In this document: positions 8,501 through 15,666 of the stretch, one piece after another
How positions within the stretch are numbered: position 1 is the stretch's first letter
Layout: the number at the start of each line of letters is the position of its first letter
Origin: Campylobacteraceae bacterium
Lineage (GTDB): Bacteria > Campylobacterota > Campylobacteria > Campylobacterales > Sulfurovaceae
Assembly: GCA_027080995.1 (NCBI GenBank)
Contig: JALWNT010000118.1
Span: 1-64,000, forward strand
Length of the DNA stretch: 64,000 bases
Direction of reading: 5' to 3'
The notes under the pieces: model-generated
Seen by the model: the letters and a program-made list of their open reading frames with translations, nothing else
Told to the model about the DNA's origin: nothing
The model's database searches: none
Program-made: the position numbers and the translations under genes

Positions 8501-8701
8501 CTACTTTGGATCTTCGGCTTTGTATGCCTCGATCAACTCTTTCGCTTTCTCCAGTGTCACGCCCAACTCTGCCAATGTCTCTTCACAGTGATAACTCTGT
8601 TTGATCCGCTGATAGAGCTGAGGGCGTGTTTTCTTCCACCGGCTGAAAGTCACGGGGCCGATGCCGATCTCTTCGGCTATCTGTTTGTCGGTTTTTCCGA
8701 T
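8501..8701 (-). CDS. small HTH regulator with an apparent AUC start
   Basis: The frame encodes 66 residues beginning (I)GKTDKQIAEEIGIGPVTF, then SRWKKTRPQLYQRI and a short helical tail. The first 35 residues form a clear phage-type helix-turn-helix. No ATG, GTG or TTG precedes this domain in frame, and a TGA lies two codons upstream. The first usable codon is ATC at 8701, with AGGAGG six bases upstream, so AUC is the probable start. An excellent promoter lies at 8745-8774. A frameshifted remnant is the alternative. It is likely the regulator of the element's leftward small-gene operon. Confidence 0.6.
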   Translation of the reverse strand: MGKTDKQIAEEIGIGPVTFSRWKKTRPQLYQRIKQSYHCEETLAELGVTLEKAKELIEAYKAEDPK

Positions 8702-8744
8702 TCTTCACCTCCTGTTCTGGGTTTGGGATAATCTCCCTTCAGGT

Positions 8745-8774
8745 ATCATAGCACCAGGGCGGCTATAATGTCAA
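8745..8774 (-). promoter_or_regulatory. sigma-70 promoter for the small HTH operon
   Basis: Read on the minus strand, TTGACA (8774-8769) and TATGAT (8750-8745) are separated by 18 bases. The predicted start near 8738 leaves a leader of about 37 bases to the AUC codon. A palindromic operator-like site (8782-8797) lies just upstream. Confidence 0.75.
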
Positions 8775-8775
8775 G

Positions 8776-9070
8776 GTTAAATTATCTATTTGATAACCTA
8801 TTCCCATTTTAATGGGATAGTATTATTATTTAGATAATTACTTTTCCCGTTTAAGGAAACGACTAAACCGCCATGATCCGCCCCCGAGTTATTCACATAT
8901 CGCTATCAAATTGGGAGATTTTCCCAAAAATCTTATCAATTTAAGGAAAGTTATTCACACCCCCCCAAATAGCGTTATCTAATTGATAATGACCCCCCTC
9001 TAATTGATAGAGTGGTTAACATAATGTAGATTCTCTCGAAAAGAAAAATCGAAACCTTAAACGACGGCCA
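8776..9070. promoter_or_regulatory. AT-rich non-coding region: candidate operators and element replication origin
   Basis: No gene is seen in this 295-bp region. It has two exact TTATTCACA DnaA-box-like sites (8889-8897 and 8951-8959) and three related palindromes built on TTATCTAATTGATAA (8783-8797, 8976-8990 and, as a variant, 8999-9013). Two looser half-sites (TATCAAATT, TATCAATTT) and two TTTAAGGAAA boxes are also present. The palindromes suit a repressor such as the adjacent HTH protein. The DnaA boxes beside them in AT-rich DNA suggest a replication origin. Both roles are inferred. Confidence 0.5.
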
Positions 9071-10114
9071 TCACGCCCGCGCGGGGGCCGTCCGCAACTC
9101 TTCCGCCACGGCGTCCAGAGATCCGGGGTCCTCCAGCAGGCTGGCAATATCTTTCCCTGCCAGGGTTTTCACATACTCCAGGGCTTTGGAGCGCTTGACC
9201 TTCCGCCGGATGAGTTCCGCCGCCAGATGGGCCGACGGGTCGGGCTCCGGCGTTTCGCTCTCCTGCTGGCCAGAGGCAGCAGTCGCCGGCTCGATCAGCA
9301 GGGCGTTAAGGTCTTTGGGCGCCGACGCTTCAGGCTCCTGGACCGCTTCGGCCTCGATGATGACCGCCGACTTATTGAAGCGTTCATAGTCCGGGATACT
9401 CCCCTTCTCTACTACATCATCGATACTCAGGGCGACGGTAACGTCATGATCTCCCAGGGGTAGGCGCTTGATGTGGCGCTTGATGGCGGACTTGACCGCC
9501 ATAGCCTCGTACCACTCCCACCAGACGCCCGACGGTTTGCGGGGGTCCTTCTGGGTCTGGCTCTTCATTCGGATCTTCTCGATCTCCGCTTTCGTCATAA
9601 TCTGATAGAAGAGCTCCCCGTCTTTGGCCTTGACGATGGTCACCACCTTTTGAAGATTCTCGAAGGTCCAGGCGGGATCGGATTGCCGGGCGTCGAAGTC
9701 GGGCTTATAGTGCAGCCGCTCCTCCCATCCGTCCACCTCGAAGGAAAGCTCATCGGAGGAATAGACGGGGTAGGCTTTGATATGCCAGCCGATACGCTCC
9801 AGCATCGTGATAAAGCCCCGATAGCCTATCTGGAGTTGGCAGACGGTGGCGCCGTCCCTCCGTTTGAATGGAATGAGATAGGCCTGTCCCAAATTGGGAT
9901 CGGGCAGGAGCCGAAGCATAGCGGCGGCGATACCCGCCTCGATGATGCTTTGAGGGGTGCAGGCCGCCAGGTTGGGATTGAGGCCCGCCGCCAGCAGCGT
10001 GGCGGTGAACTTTTTCGCACGGGCGGGGTCGCCCATCAGAGACTCGATCATCTTGACCCGCGGGACCAGCAGCCTCCGGAGTTCTTTTTCTTTGGCCGGT
10101 AGGTGTTTCGTCAT
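9071..10114 (-). CDS. recT: RecT-family single-strand annealing protein
   Basis: RecT anneals complementary single strands and pairs with a 5'-3' exonuclease in phage recombination. The 347-aa product shows the family core: a helical start, then CTPQSIIEAGIAAAMLRLLP, GQAYLIPF, and CQLQIGYRGFITMLERIG (about residues 60-130). WWEWYEAMAVKSAIKRHIK follows further on. The ATG at 10114 has AAGGAG six bases upstream. The tail is long and rich in Ala, Glu and Pro. It lies 105 bp downstream of the RecE-like nuclease. Confidence 0.88.
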   Translation of the reverse strand: MTKHLPAKEKELRRLLVPRVKMIESLMGDPARAKKFTATLLAAGLNPNLAACTPQSIIEAGIAAAMLRLLPDPNLGQAYLIPFKRRDGATVCQLQIGYRGFITMLERIGWHIKAYPVYSSDELSFEVDGWEERLHYKPDFDARQSDPAWTFENLQKVVTIVKAKDGELFYQIMTKAEIEKIRMKSQTQKDPRKPSGVWWEWYEAMAVKSAIKRHIKRLPLGDHDVTVALSIDDVVEKGSIPDYERFNKSAVIIEAEAVQEPEASAPKDLNALLIEPATAASGQQESETPEPDPSAHLAAELIRRKVKRSKALEYVKTLAGKDIASLLEDPGSLDAVAEELRTAPARA

Positions 10115-10219
10115 AGTGTGCTCCTTTCGATTCTGAGCGTTTTTTTTTGTGGTTGGGGCTAAAGAGAATATGCCCAAAGCTCTCTTTCGCCGTTTTTGCC
10201 CCCATTGCGGGCCGCTGTA

Positions 10220-11029
10220 CTAAGATGCTTCCGCTTCCTGCTGTCGCCAATACCACGCCGGGAGTGAAATCGGCTCCACCACGGCGGCGGCTCCCGTCGC
10301 GTTGAACTCCCGGAGGCGGCTGAGGTGGCGGCGGTAATCCTCCCGCCCCGCGGTGATGGCGTCGGGCTGGATCTCGAAGACTCTCACCAGGTGCGGCGTC
10401 GTCTTCTCCACCGCGACGACGACGAAGGTCTCAGCCGGGAATCCCGCCAGCCGGAGCGTATCGACGTACCAGGCGGCCTGACGGTGATAGCGGTAGTCGT
10501 AAATCGCCCGCTCAAACTCGTGGGGGTCCGTGCTCCGGGTCGTTTTGAGATCGATAACGGCACCTGCCTCCCGAAGGTAGTAATCCGGACGACATTTGCG
10601 AACGACGCCGAACTCATCATCGGGAACGAAAAAGCTGACTTCGGCCATTCCCTCCCGGAGAATGCCCCCGGCGATGGCCCGGACGTTTTCCGCCATCCGT
10701 TCCGCCGTTGCCCACTCATTGACGGGAACGACGGTCTTTCCCTTGCAGGACTCCAAAAAAGCCTCCCGGCCCTCTTTGTAGGCTTTGGAGTTCTTATTGG
10801 CGTCGCAGCCGGGGAAATCCTCTTTGATGAACTCTTCCCCCATCCGCTCCGGCTCCAGCACCATAGAGTGCAACAGCGTTCCGAAGTCGAAGGCTTTGCC
10901 CTCCAGCTTGAAGCGGTCGCGGTTGAGGTAGTGAAGCGGGCTCAGTTCCAGCAGGCGGAAATCGCTGGCGCTGATTCCCTCCGCCGCCCGGTAGGCTTCG
11001 TTACTCATCTGTCTCGGGTTTTTTTGCAT
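10220..11029 (-). CDS. RecE-like PD-(D/E)XK exonuclease
   Basis: The 269-aa protein has the PDDEXK core of the RecE/YqaJ exonuclease group. It shows ISASDFRLLELSPLHYL at the N-terminus, FGTLLHSMVLEPE, the catalytic part CRPDYYL...GAVIDLKTTRS (Asp, Asp-x-Lys), and RQAAWYVDTL, the usual Q-x-x-x-Y helix. Such nucleases resect 5' ends to make 3' overhangs for RecT. AAGGAG lies five bases before the ATG. The neighbour pair RecE-like/RecT suggests recombination-dependent replication or escape from host recombination. Confidence 0.82.
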   Translation of the reverse strand: MQKNPRQMSNEAYRAAEGISASDFRLLELSPLHYLNRDRFKLEGKAFDFGTLLHSMVLEPERMGEEFIKEDFPGCDANKNSKAYKEGREAFLESCKGKTVVPVNEWATAERMAENVRAIAGGILREGMAEVSFFVPDDEFGVVRKCRPDYYLREAGAVIDLKTTRSTDPHEFERAIYDYRYHRQAAWYVDTLRLAGFPAETFVVVAVEKTTPHLVRVFEIQPDAITAGREDYRRHLSRLREFNATGAAAVVEPISLPAWYWRQQEAEAS

Positions 11030-11090
11030 AAATGCTCCTTGTATGTCTGTTTTCCGCCGGCCGGACGGGTCTGAAGGCGCCGTGACGCCC

Positions 11091-11369
11091 TCAAATCAAC
11101 CCGGCTTTTATCAACCGCTCTCGGACCTCATCGACACCGTGGGCGACAAAAGCCACGCCGCCCGCCTCCTTGATCCTCTGGAGGTGATGAAGTTGGAGCG
11201 GCGTCGCCTCTTTCCCGGGCCGTTTGACCTCGATCCCTACGAATTTCCCACCGATACAGGCCAATATGTCCGGGGCTCCCGCACGGTTGGCAGCTATCAG
11301 TTTCACCGAGTAGGCTCCGACTTCCTCCAGGAATGCCAATATTCGCTTTTGGACTTTCTGCTCTATCAT
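11091..11369 (-). CDS. VRR-NUC domain nuclease
   Basis: The 92-aa protein is a minimal VRR-NUC nuclease: an N-terminal helix (QKRILAFLEEVGAYSVKL), then RAGAPDILACI, then KFVGIEVKRPGKE and TPLQLHHLQRIKEAGG. The PD...E-V-K arrangement is the PD-(D/E)XK catalytic core. Phage members are structure-specific and can act on Holliday or flap structures. It overlaps the upstream replication gene by 4 bp (ATGA), so translation is coupled. Confidence 0.85.
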   Translation of the reverse strand: MIEQKVQKRILAFLEEVGAYSVKLIAANRAGAPDILACIGGKFVGIEVKRPGKEATPLQLHHLQRIKEAGGVAFVAHGVDEVRERLIKAGLI

Positions 11370-12025
11370 CTCTTCCTCCCTTCATCCACGCCCTTTTGAG
11401 CATTAAAAAACCTCCAAGCGTTATCTACCGTTAGAGGATCCCTTAGCTCCAATCCTCTCAAAACACTCTCCTTGTATCTGTCTATGTCTTCGATGTCCCG
11501 AATCTCTTCATAGGGTCTGAGTAGGGATCTCTTCACCCTCTCCCCCATAAGAAACTCTATGAACTCTTCAAAATGCTCTTTTGCATTGATGACGACTTTC
11601 TCAGCGGGGTCGCCGCCCTTCACGCGTGCGTGCGCGCGGTCGTCGTAGATTTGTTGTAGTTCTAATATTGTGTGTGCAATTTTTGCACTACCAACCCCCC
11701 TAAGCGGTGCAATTTTTGCACTACTTTTTGAGGGGGTTTTCCAGTGGCTCCCGATGGCGTATGAGTTGAACTTCCCGGGGCCGCCGCGCCGAACGGAAAT
11801 CATCTTTTTCCCCTGGAGCTTTTCAAGGGCGGTAATGACGGTGTGACGGCTGAGGCCGGTCGCCTTTTCAAACTGGCTGAGGCTGATCCCATCCCACTTT
11901 TTCCCGTAGCCGGTCGTCTGTCTGACGATGTGTAGCAGAATCCGAAACTCTGAGGGCGGTAGCGTGGGATCGTCCAGCATTTCGGCGGGGACTTTGATAT
12001 AATGCTCATTGTCTGTTTCCCGCAT
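11366..12025 (-). CDS. phage replication protein O-like, winged-helix initiator
   Basis: The 219-aa protein starts MRETDNEHYIKVPAEML and contains a winged-helix part (ISLSQFEKATGLSRHTVITA, LEKLQGKKMISVRR, about residues 45-85) typical of phage lambda O/RepA-type N-termini. The second half is helical and ends with DNAWRFFNAQKGVDEG. Such proteins bind the origin and load helicase. A run of CACTA/GTGCAATTTTTGCACTA motifs lies inside the gene. It follows the helicase gene by 4 bp. Confidence 0.65.
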   Translation of the reverse strand: MRETDNEHYIKVPAEMLDDPTLPPSEFRILLHIVRQTTGYGKKWDGISLSQFEKATGLSRHTVITALEKLQGKKMISVRRGGPGKFNSYAIGSHWKTPSKSSAKIAPLRGVGSAKIAHTILELQQIYDDRAHARVKGGDPAEKVVINAKEHFEEFIEFLMGERVKRSLLRPYEEIRDIEDIDRYKESVLRGLELRDPLTVDNAWRFFNAQKGVDEGRKR

Positions 12026-12029
12026 CTCA

Positions 12030-13217
12030 TCAGCTCGGTAACCGCTCGGTGAACATCCGGGCCTTGAAATCGATATGCTTGAGTGCCACCGCCTGATAAA
12101 CCGCTTCGCTCACTTGTCCCCTACTCATCAGAATGTGAACGTTTATCGGGCTCTTTCTCTGCTTTGACGCCTGGCGGGCGTTGCGCTGCTGAAAGCGGGC
12201 GGTGCTGTAATCCATGCTGGCGATGATGAGGTGTTCGACGTGGCTCAGCTCCACCCCTTCGGCGTGGGCGTGGCTGGAGAGGATCAGCGCTCTCTCGAAC
12301 TCCCGCTCCAGGATTTTCCGCTGTCCCACCCATCGGCACATGATGGCCACGTCTTCACTGTCGCCCCAGCGGGCCTTGATGTAGTTGACCAGCTCCCGCT
12401 CTCCCGTATCGATATACTCCCCTCCGATCTTCAGACAACCGCACTCCAATTGATAGCATCCGTTGACCAGCCCCATCGGGGTATCGGCGGCGAAGCTCCC
12501 CAATACCCTGTCACGTTTGAGCCGCTCGATATAGCTCAATGTCCGTGGCGAAAGTTCCACAGTGTGGGGAACGACTTTCGGGGCGTATTTGAAGCCCAGA
12601 TCTTCCCGCCGAATCTGGAGCAGATAGGGGCGGACGTGCTCCATTACCCGCTCGGTTTTCGCTTCCCGGTAATCGTTGACGATCCGGCCCATAACGTGGC
12701 GCTGTTTCCGGTTGACGTAGATCCGGGACCACTCGTAGAAGTTTTTGAACGCGCTGAAGGGATGGGCGGCGCTCATCCAGAGCGGGTGAAACCACTGGCT
12801 CGCACTCTCCGGGGCCGGGGTGGCACTGACCAGGATCATCGGGAGTTCCTTCCAGCGTTCCCGGATCAGCTTCGCTTTAGCCGGAGCCTTTGGGAAAGCG
12901 CTGATCGCATAGTGAAACTCATCGATGACGATGAGGTCGAAGTCTCCGGCCACTTTGTGGAGGCTTTCGTAGTTGACGACGGTGAAGGCTTTGGCGGTGC
13001 CGTGCTTCTCCCGGTCGCCCTCGATGCCGCCGATAGCCGCTTTCTTTGTGATCCATAGGACGCGGCGGACGTCGGGGAGCCCCTCGATGGCGTCGATGAC
13101 CGCCAGGGTCTTCCCGGATCGCTCCGGGGCGTGCAGGATCGCCAGCCCTTTGGACCTCAACCGTTCCCGCAAAGCGACGGAGAGCCGCTTTTGATGCTCA
13201 TAGAGCTCTATTGCCAT
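12030..13217 (-). CDS. superfamily 2 DNA helicase of the element
   Basis: The 395-aa protein has the SF2 motifs: Q-like YEHQKRLSVALRERL, Walker A APERSGKT (about residue 30), DEFH as a DEAH-box variant (about 98), and motif III LVSATPAP (about 133). A helicase C-terminal region with HAEGVELSHVEHLIIASMDY and RFQQRNARQ follows. It resembles the compact SNF2-like helicases of phage replication modules. It lies between the excisionase-like gene (10 bp upstream) and the O-like gene, all one strand. Confidence 0.82.
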   Translation of the reverse strand: MAIELYEHQKRLSVALRERLRSKGLAILHAPERSGKTLAVIDAIEGLPDVRRVLWITKKAAIGGIEGDREKHGTAKAFTVVNYESLHKVAGDFDLIVIDEFHYAISAFPKAPAKAKLIRERWKELPMILVSATPAPESASQWFHPLWMSAAHPFSAFKNFYEWSRIYVNRKQRHVMGRIVNDYREAKTERVMEHVRPYLLQIRREDLGFKYAPKVVPHTVELSPRTLSYIERLKRDRVLGSFAADTPMGLVNGCYQLECGCLKIGGEYIDTGERELVNYIKARWGDSEDVAIMCRWVGQRKILEREFERALILSSHAHAEGVELSHVEHLIIASMDYSTARFQQRNARQASKQRKSPINVHILMSRGQVSEAVYQAVALKHIDFKARMFTERLPS

Positions 13218-13227
13218 GCCGGGCCTC

Positions 13228-13509
13228 TCAGGGCTCTACGGTGCGGGCGGCAATAAAGGCCTCAATGTCTTTGCGGCGGAGTCGGACCGACTTTCCCATC
13301 TTGACGAAGGGGATTGAACGGTTATAAACCTGTTTCCTCCAAAAAGAAGCGGTTTGGCCATACTCCGTAGACGCTTCCGACACACTGAGTAATTCTTTAG
13401 GTTTTTGCGTCTTGACCTGAAGCCTCTGGAGCTTTTCGTCAATTGTTTTCTTTACACTTTCCTCGAATATTGATAGAAGTTGATTGATATCGATAAGTTG
13501 TGCTTCCAT
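13228..13509 (-). CDS. excisionase-like HTH (HTH_17) protein
   Basis: The 93-aa product has a charged N-terminal helix and then a C-terminal DNA-binding unit: LLSVSEASTEYGQTASFWRK, QVYNRSIPFVKMGKSVRL, RRKDIEAFIAA. This is the usual HTH_17/excisionase fold: helix, recognition helix, wing with a Pro and basic residues. It is the first gene of the replication operon and may be both Xis and an operon regulator. The region 13510-13609 upstream is AT-rich and probably holds the promoter. Confidence 0.72.
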   Translation of the reverse strand: MEAQLIDINQLLSIFEESVKKTIDEKLQRLQVKTQKPKELLSVSEASTEYGQTASFWRKQVYNRSIPFVKMGKSVRLRRKDIEAFIAARTVEP

Positions 13510-13609
13510 ATCGTAGCCCCTTTTTGTGTGGTTTGATATGGAATATTATTGTTATGGGGGAATGTAAATATCGAAATTTTTTCTTAAAATATAAGAAATT
13601 TTCTGGAGG

Positions 13610-14308
13610 TTACTTGAATAGATTGAACATTTTGCAGATCTTATTAGCTCTTTCAGAACCTGTTTTACATTCGTCGATCAGCATTCTTTTTGTAAGATCC
13701 CGGCAGATATCTATCAGTGCTTTTCTGTCAAGGTATTTCACATCGTCTATGTAATCGAGAGATTCTAGTATTTTGTTCAGTTCTACACTCGATTTTTTCA
13801 GATATGGAGTAAGCTCCTCCAGATCCTTCTCTACTCTTTGGATCATTCTTTTCATTCGTGCATTTCTGTTCTTGTCACTGTCCAAAACTTTAAAGTTCGC
13901 AATGATCAACTTAGCTGTATGGACGACAACTGAAACTTCAACCGCCTCACAAATAGTTTTGATCTCGTCAAACCATTCTTCCGACGAGTCGATACCCAGT
14001 TCCAAAGCGGTAAGTTCATTAACCTCTGAGATAGCTTCGCTTTTACAGCCTTCCAGTCCATAGATGAGGAATGTTTCGTAAACAGTATAGTACGCAGCCA
14101 TTCTTGCCGTAATATTACCAATGGCCAATATAACTCTTAGATCGGATACGTCATCCTTCCCTATTAAACTTTCAAGTCGCTCAATAATGTAACCGTAGTA
14201 GGTTGTTTTGTTGTCGAGTTTTTCAGCTGCTTTGATATCGAACTGAACAGTTTTGACAATTTCCCACAGTTTCTTCAGTGAAGCTTCTTTCAGGTGCGCT
14301 CTGCTCAT
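13610..14308 (-). CDS. unknown 232-aa helical protein coupled to the integrase
   Basis: No family is recognised. The protein is largely alpha-helical, with a central hydrophobic segment (LRVILAIGNITARMAAYYTV, about residues 79-98) and charged heptad-like stretches such as RMIQRVEKDLEELTPYLKK. No signal peptide or catalytic motif is evident. Base composition is visibly more AT-rich than the rest of the element, which suggests separate acquisition. Its ATG overlaps the integrase stop by 4 bp (ATGA). A cargo gene with a protective or exclusion role is possible but is not shown by the sequence. Confidence 0.6.
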   Translation of the reverse strand: MSRAHLKEASLKKLWEIVKTVQFDIKAAEKLDNKTTYYGYIIERLESLIGKDDVSDLRVILAIGNITARMAAYYTVYETFLIYGLEGCKSEAISEVNELTALELGIDSSEEWFDEIKTICEAVEVSVVVHTAKLIIANFKVLDSDKNRNARMKRMIQRVEKDLEELTPYLKKSSVELNKILESLDYIDDVKYLDRKALIDICRDLTKRMLIDECKTGSERANKICKMFNLFK

Positions 14309-15453
14309 TCCCCGATCTTCCTCAGCAGTCGATCCGTTACCGCTTCAGCCGTCTTGAGCGATAGCGTTGAATAGCGGGCGGTCGTGGTAGCGTTGTTGTG
14401 TCCCAGCACCTTCCCGATGGCTTCCAGGGAAACGCCGTCATTGGCCATCAGGTAGCCGATGAGGTGGCGCGTGTCGTGGATCCGCATACCCAGCACCCGG
14501 GCGGTGGCGGTCACGCGTTCCCAGTGACGGCGAAGGGTCCCCCGGTTTATCTTCCCGCCGGTCGTCTTTGCCCGGAATACCAGTCCCCGATGATATTGCG
14601 GCTGCTGCTCCAGCACCTCCATGAGGTAGGAGGTCAACGGATAGGCCATAGTCCGCCGGGCTTTGTTGTATTCCGCCTCAATGATGTAAACGCTCTGCTC
14701 TCCTTTGATGTTCTGCCACTCCAGGCTCAGCACCTCATTTAGGCGGCGTCCGTGTATGAGGAAAACAAAGATCCCCCGATAAAGCGGGTCGGGGTAATCC
14801 AGTATCGCCCGGAACAGTCGGCGGGCGGAATCTACATCCATCTCGAAATAGCGCTTATTGTCAAACTTCGGGATGTTCAGTTTCGCGGCGGGGTTGTGGG
14901 AAACGATATTGAGGTCTATCGCGTAATTGAAAAAGGGCCTCATATAGTCCTGGATGTTCTTTGCCGTCCGAGGTTTGCCTCCGTTGGCCAGGATTCGATT
15001 GATGATCCCTTGAAGATCCCGCGCCGTGACCCTCTTGATCTGTTTGGAGCCGATATAGGGCTCGATATGCTTCCCGAATATCAGGCGTTGGATCTTGACG
15101 TTTTCAGGCGATAGGGAACTCTCTTTGAGCCGGAGGTAGTCTTCCCAAAGGGCCTTTAAAGTCTTTGTGCTCTCCTGGCTGATAGCCCCTTCCTTGAACT
15201 GCTGGAGCATCTTGACCCGTTCGGCGGCGGCCTTCTTGACCGCTCTTCCCATCGTCATGGCTTTGAAACTGAGTGTCTTGTGGGTCTGCCTGCCTGAGAC
15301 TTTCAACCTCAGCACCAGTTCGATGGTCTCCTCTTTGACTTTGCGGAAATCCGCTTCGGTAATGCTTCGCTTCTCAGGGAAACGGGAATAGAGGTCCTTG
15401 TAGTAAATGCCGGGGGACCCCTCCACCTTTTTCAGGTTGTCATAGAGCGCCAA
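14305..15453 (-). CDS. int: tyrosine recombinase (integrase)
   Basis: The 382-aa integrase has an N-terminal arm-binding region (YYKDLYSRFPEKRSITEADF), a SAM-like core-binding domain (TLKALWEDYLRLKESSLSPE, about residues 100-180) and the catalytic domain. Catalytic residues are visible in HGRRLNEVLSLEW (first Arg), RIHDTRHLIGYLMA (His-x-x-Arg) and LGHNNATTTARYSTL (His and the Tyr nucleophile, about residue 367). It ends the element beside attR and is translated together with the 232-aa gene downstream. Confidence 0.95.
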   Translation of the reverse strand: MALYDNLKKVEGSPGIYYKDLYSRFPEKRSITEADFRKVKEETIELVLRLKVSGRQTHKTLSFKAMTMGRAVKKAAAERVKMLQQFKEGAISQESTKTLKALWEDYLRLKESSLSPENVKIQRLIFGKHIEPYIGSKQIKRVTARDLQGIINRILANGGKPRTAKNIQDYMRPFFNYAIDLNIVSHNPAAKLNIPKFDNKRYFEMDVDSARRLFRAILDYPDPLYRGIFVFLIHGRRLNEVLSLEWQNIKGEQSVYIIEAEYNKARRTMAYPLTSYLMEVLEQQPQYHRGLVFRAKTTGGKINRGTLRRHWERVTATARVLGMRIHDTRHLIGYLMANDGVSLEAIGKVLGHNNATTTARYSTLSLKTAEAVTDRLLRKIGE

Positions 15454-15470
15454 TTCTGACTCCTTTTCCA

Positions 15471-15514
15471 GTGGGTAGCACCACTGGGTAGCACTTTGGG
15501 TAGCACTTTTTAGC
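15471..15514 (+). repeat. right-end arm repeats (31-bp repeat plus one extra copy)
   Basis: Positions 15484-15514 are identical to 6856-6886. One further GTGGGTAGCACCA unit lies at 15471-15483, so three GGGTAGCAC units occur here against two at the left end. They lie in the short space between the integrase start and attR, the expected place for integrase and Xis binding. Confidence 0.6.
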
Positions 15515-15611
15515 GCTAAAACCGTGTTACATCATAGCAAGTTATAAAAAGAGTTTCCCTTAAAATGGGCATTTATGGGGGAGGATATCAATTCAGCGAA
15601 GGGGGGTTAAT

Positions 15612-15666
15612 TGGATTTAGGATCCAGTGCTTCGGCGTGGAGGTTCGACTCCTCTCGTCCGCACCA
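15612..15666 (+). repeat. attR: displaced 3' end of tRNA-Leu
   Basis: The first 28 bases match tRNA-Leu 6739-6766 exactly and the last 11 (CGTCCGCACCA) match its 3' end. The T arm between differs: GGAGG/CCTCT here against GAGAG/CTCTC in the intact gene. Both pair properly, so this is the original chromosomal 3' end displaced by integration. The stop codon of the HNH gene begins at the very next base. Confidence 0.85.

Larger units (their letters stand above)
6739..15666. mobile_element. tRNA-Leu-integrated element, satellite-like (about 8.9 kb)
   Basis: The element is bounded by a 28-bp perfect direct repeat of the tRNA-Leu anticodon arm region (6739-6766 and 15612-15639). The right copy continues to a complete tRNA 3' end at 15666. 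A tyrosine integrase reads inward beside the right end. Contents are recombination and replication functions (RecT, RecE-like nuclease, VRR-NUC, O-like initiator, helicase), DNA-binding regulators, and small or unknown proteins. No capsid, portal, terminase, tail, lysis or conjugation genes are recognised. It could be a phage satellite, a prophage remnant or an integrative plasmid-like island. Absence of packaging genes and presence of its own replication module favour a satellite. That is inference. Confidence 0.82.

Noticed and set aside
11630-11720. GTGCAATTTTTGCAC-type palindromes as operators
   Set aside because: They lie inside the O-like gene. Iterons inside an initiator gene are known from lambdoid phages, but only two imperfect copies are visible, too few to claim an origin.
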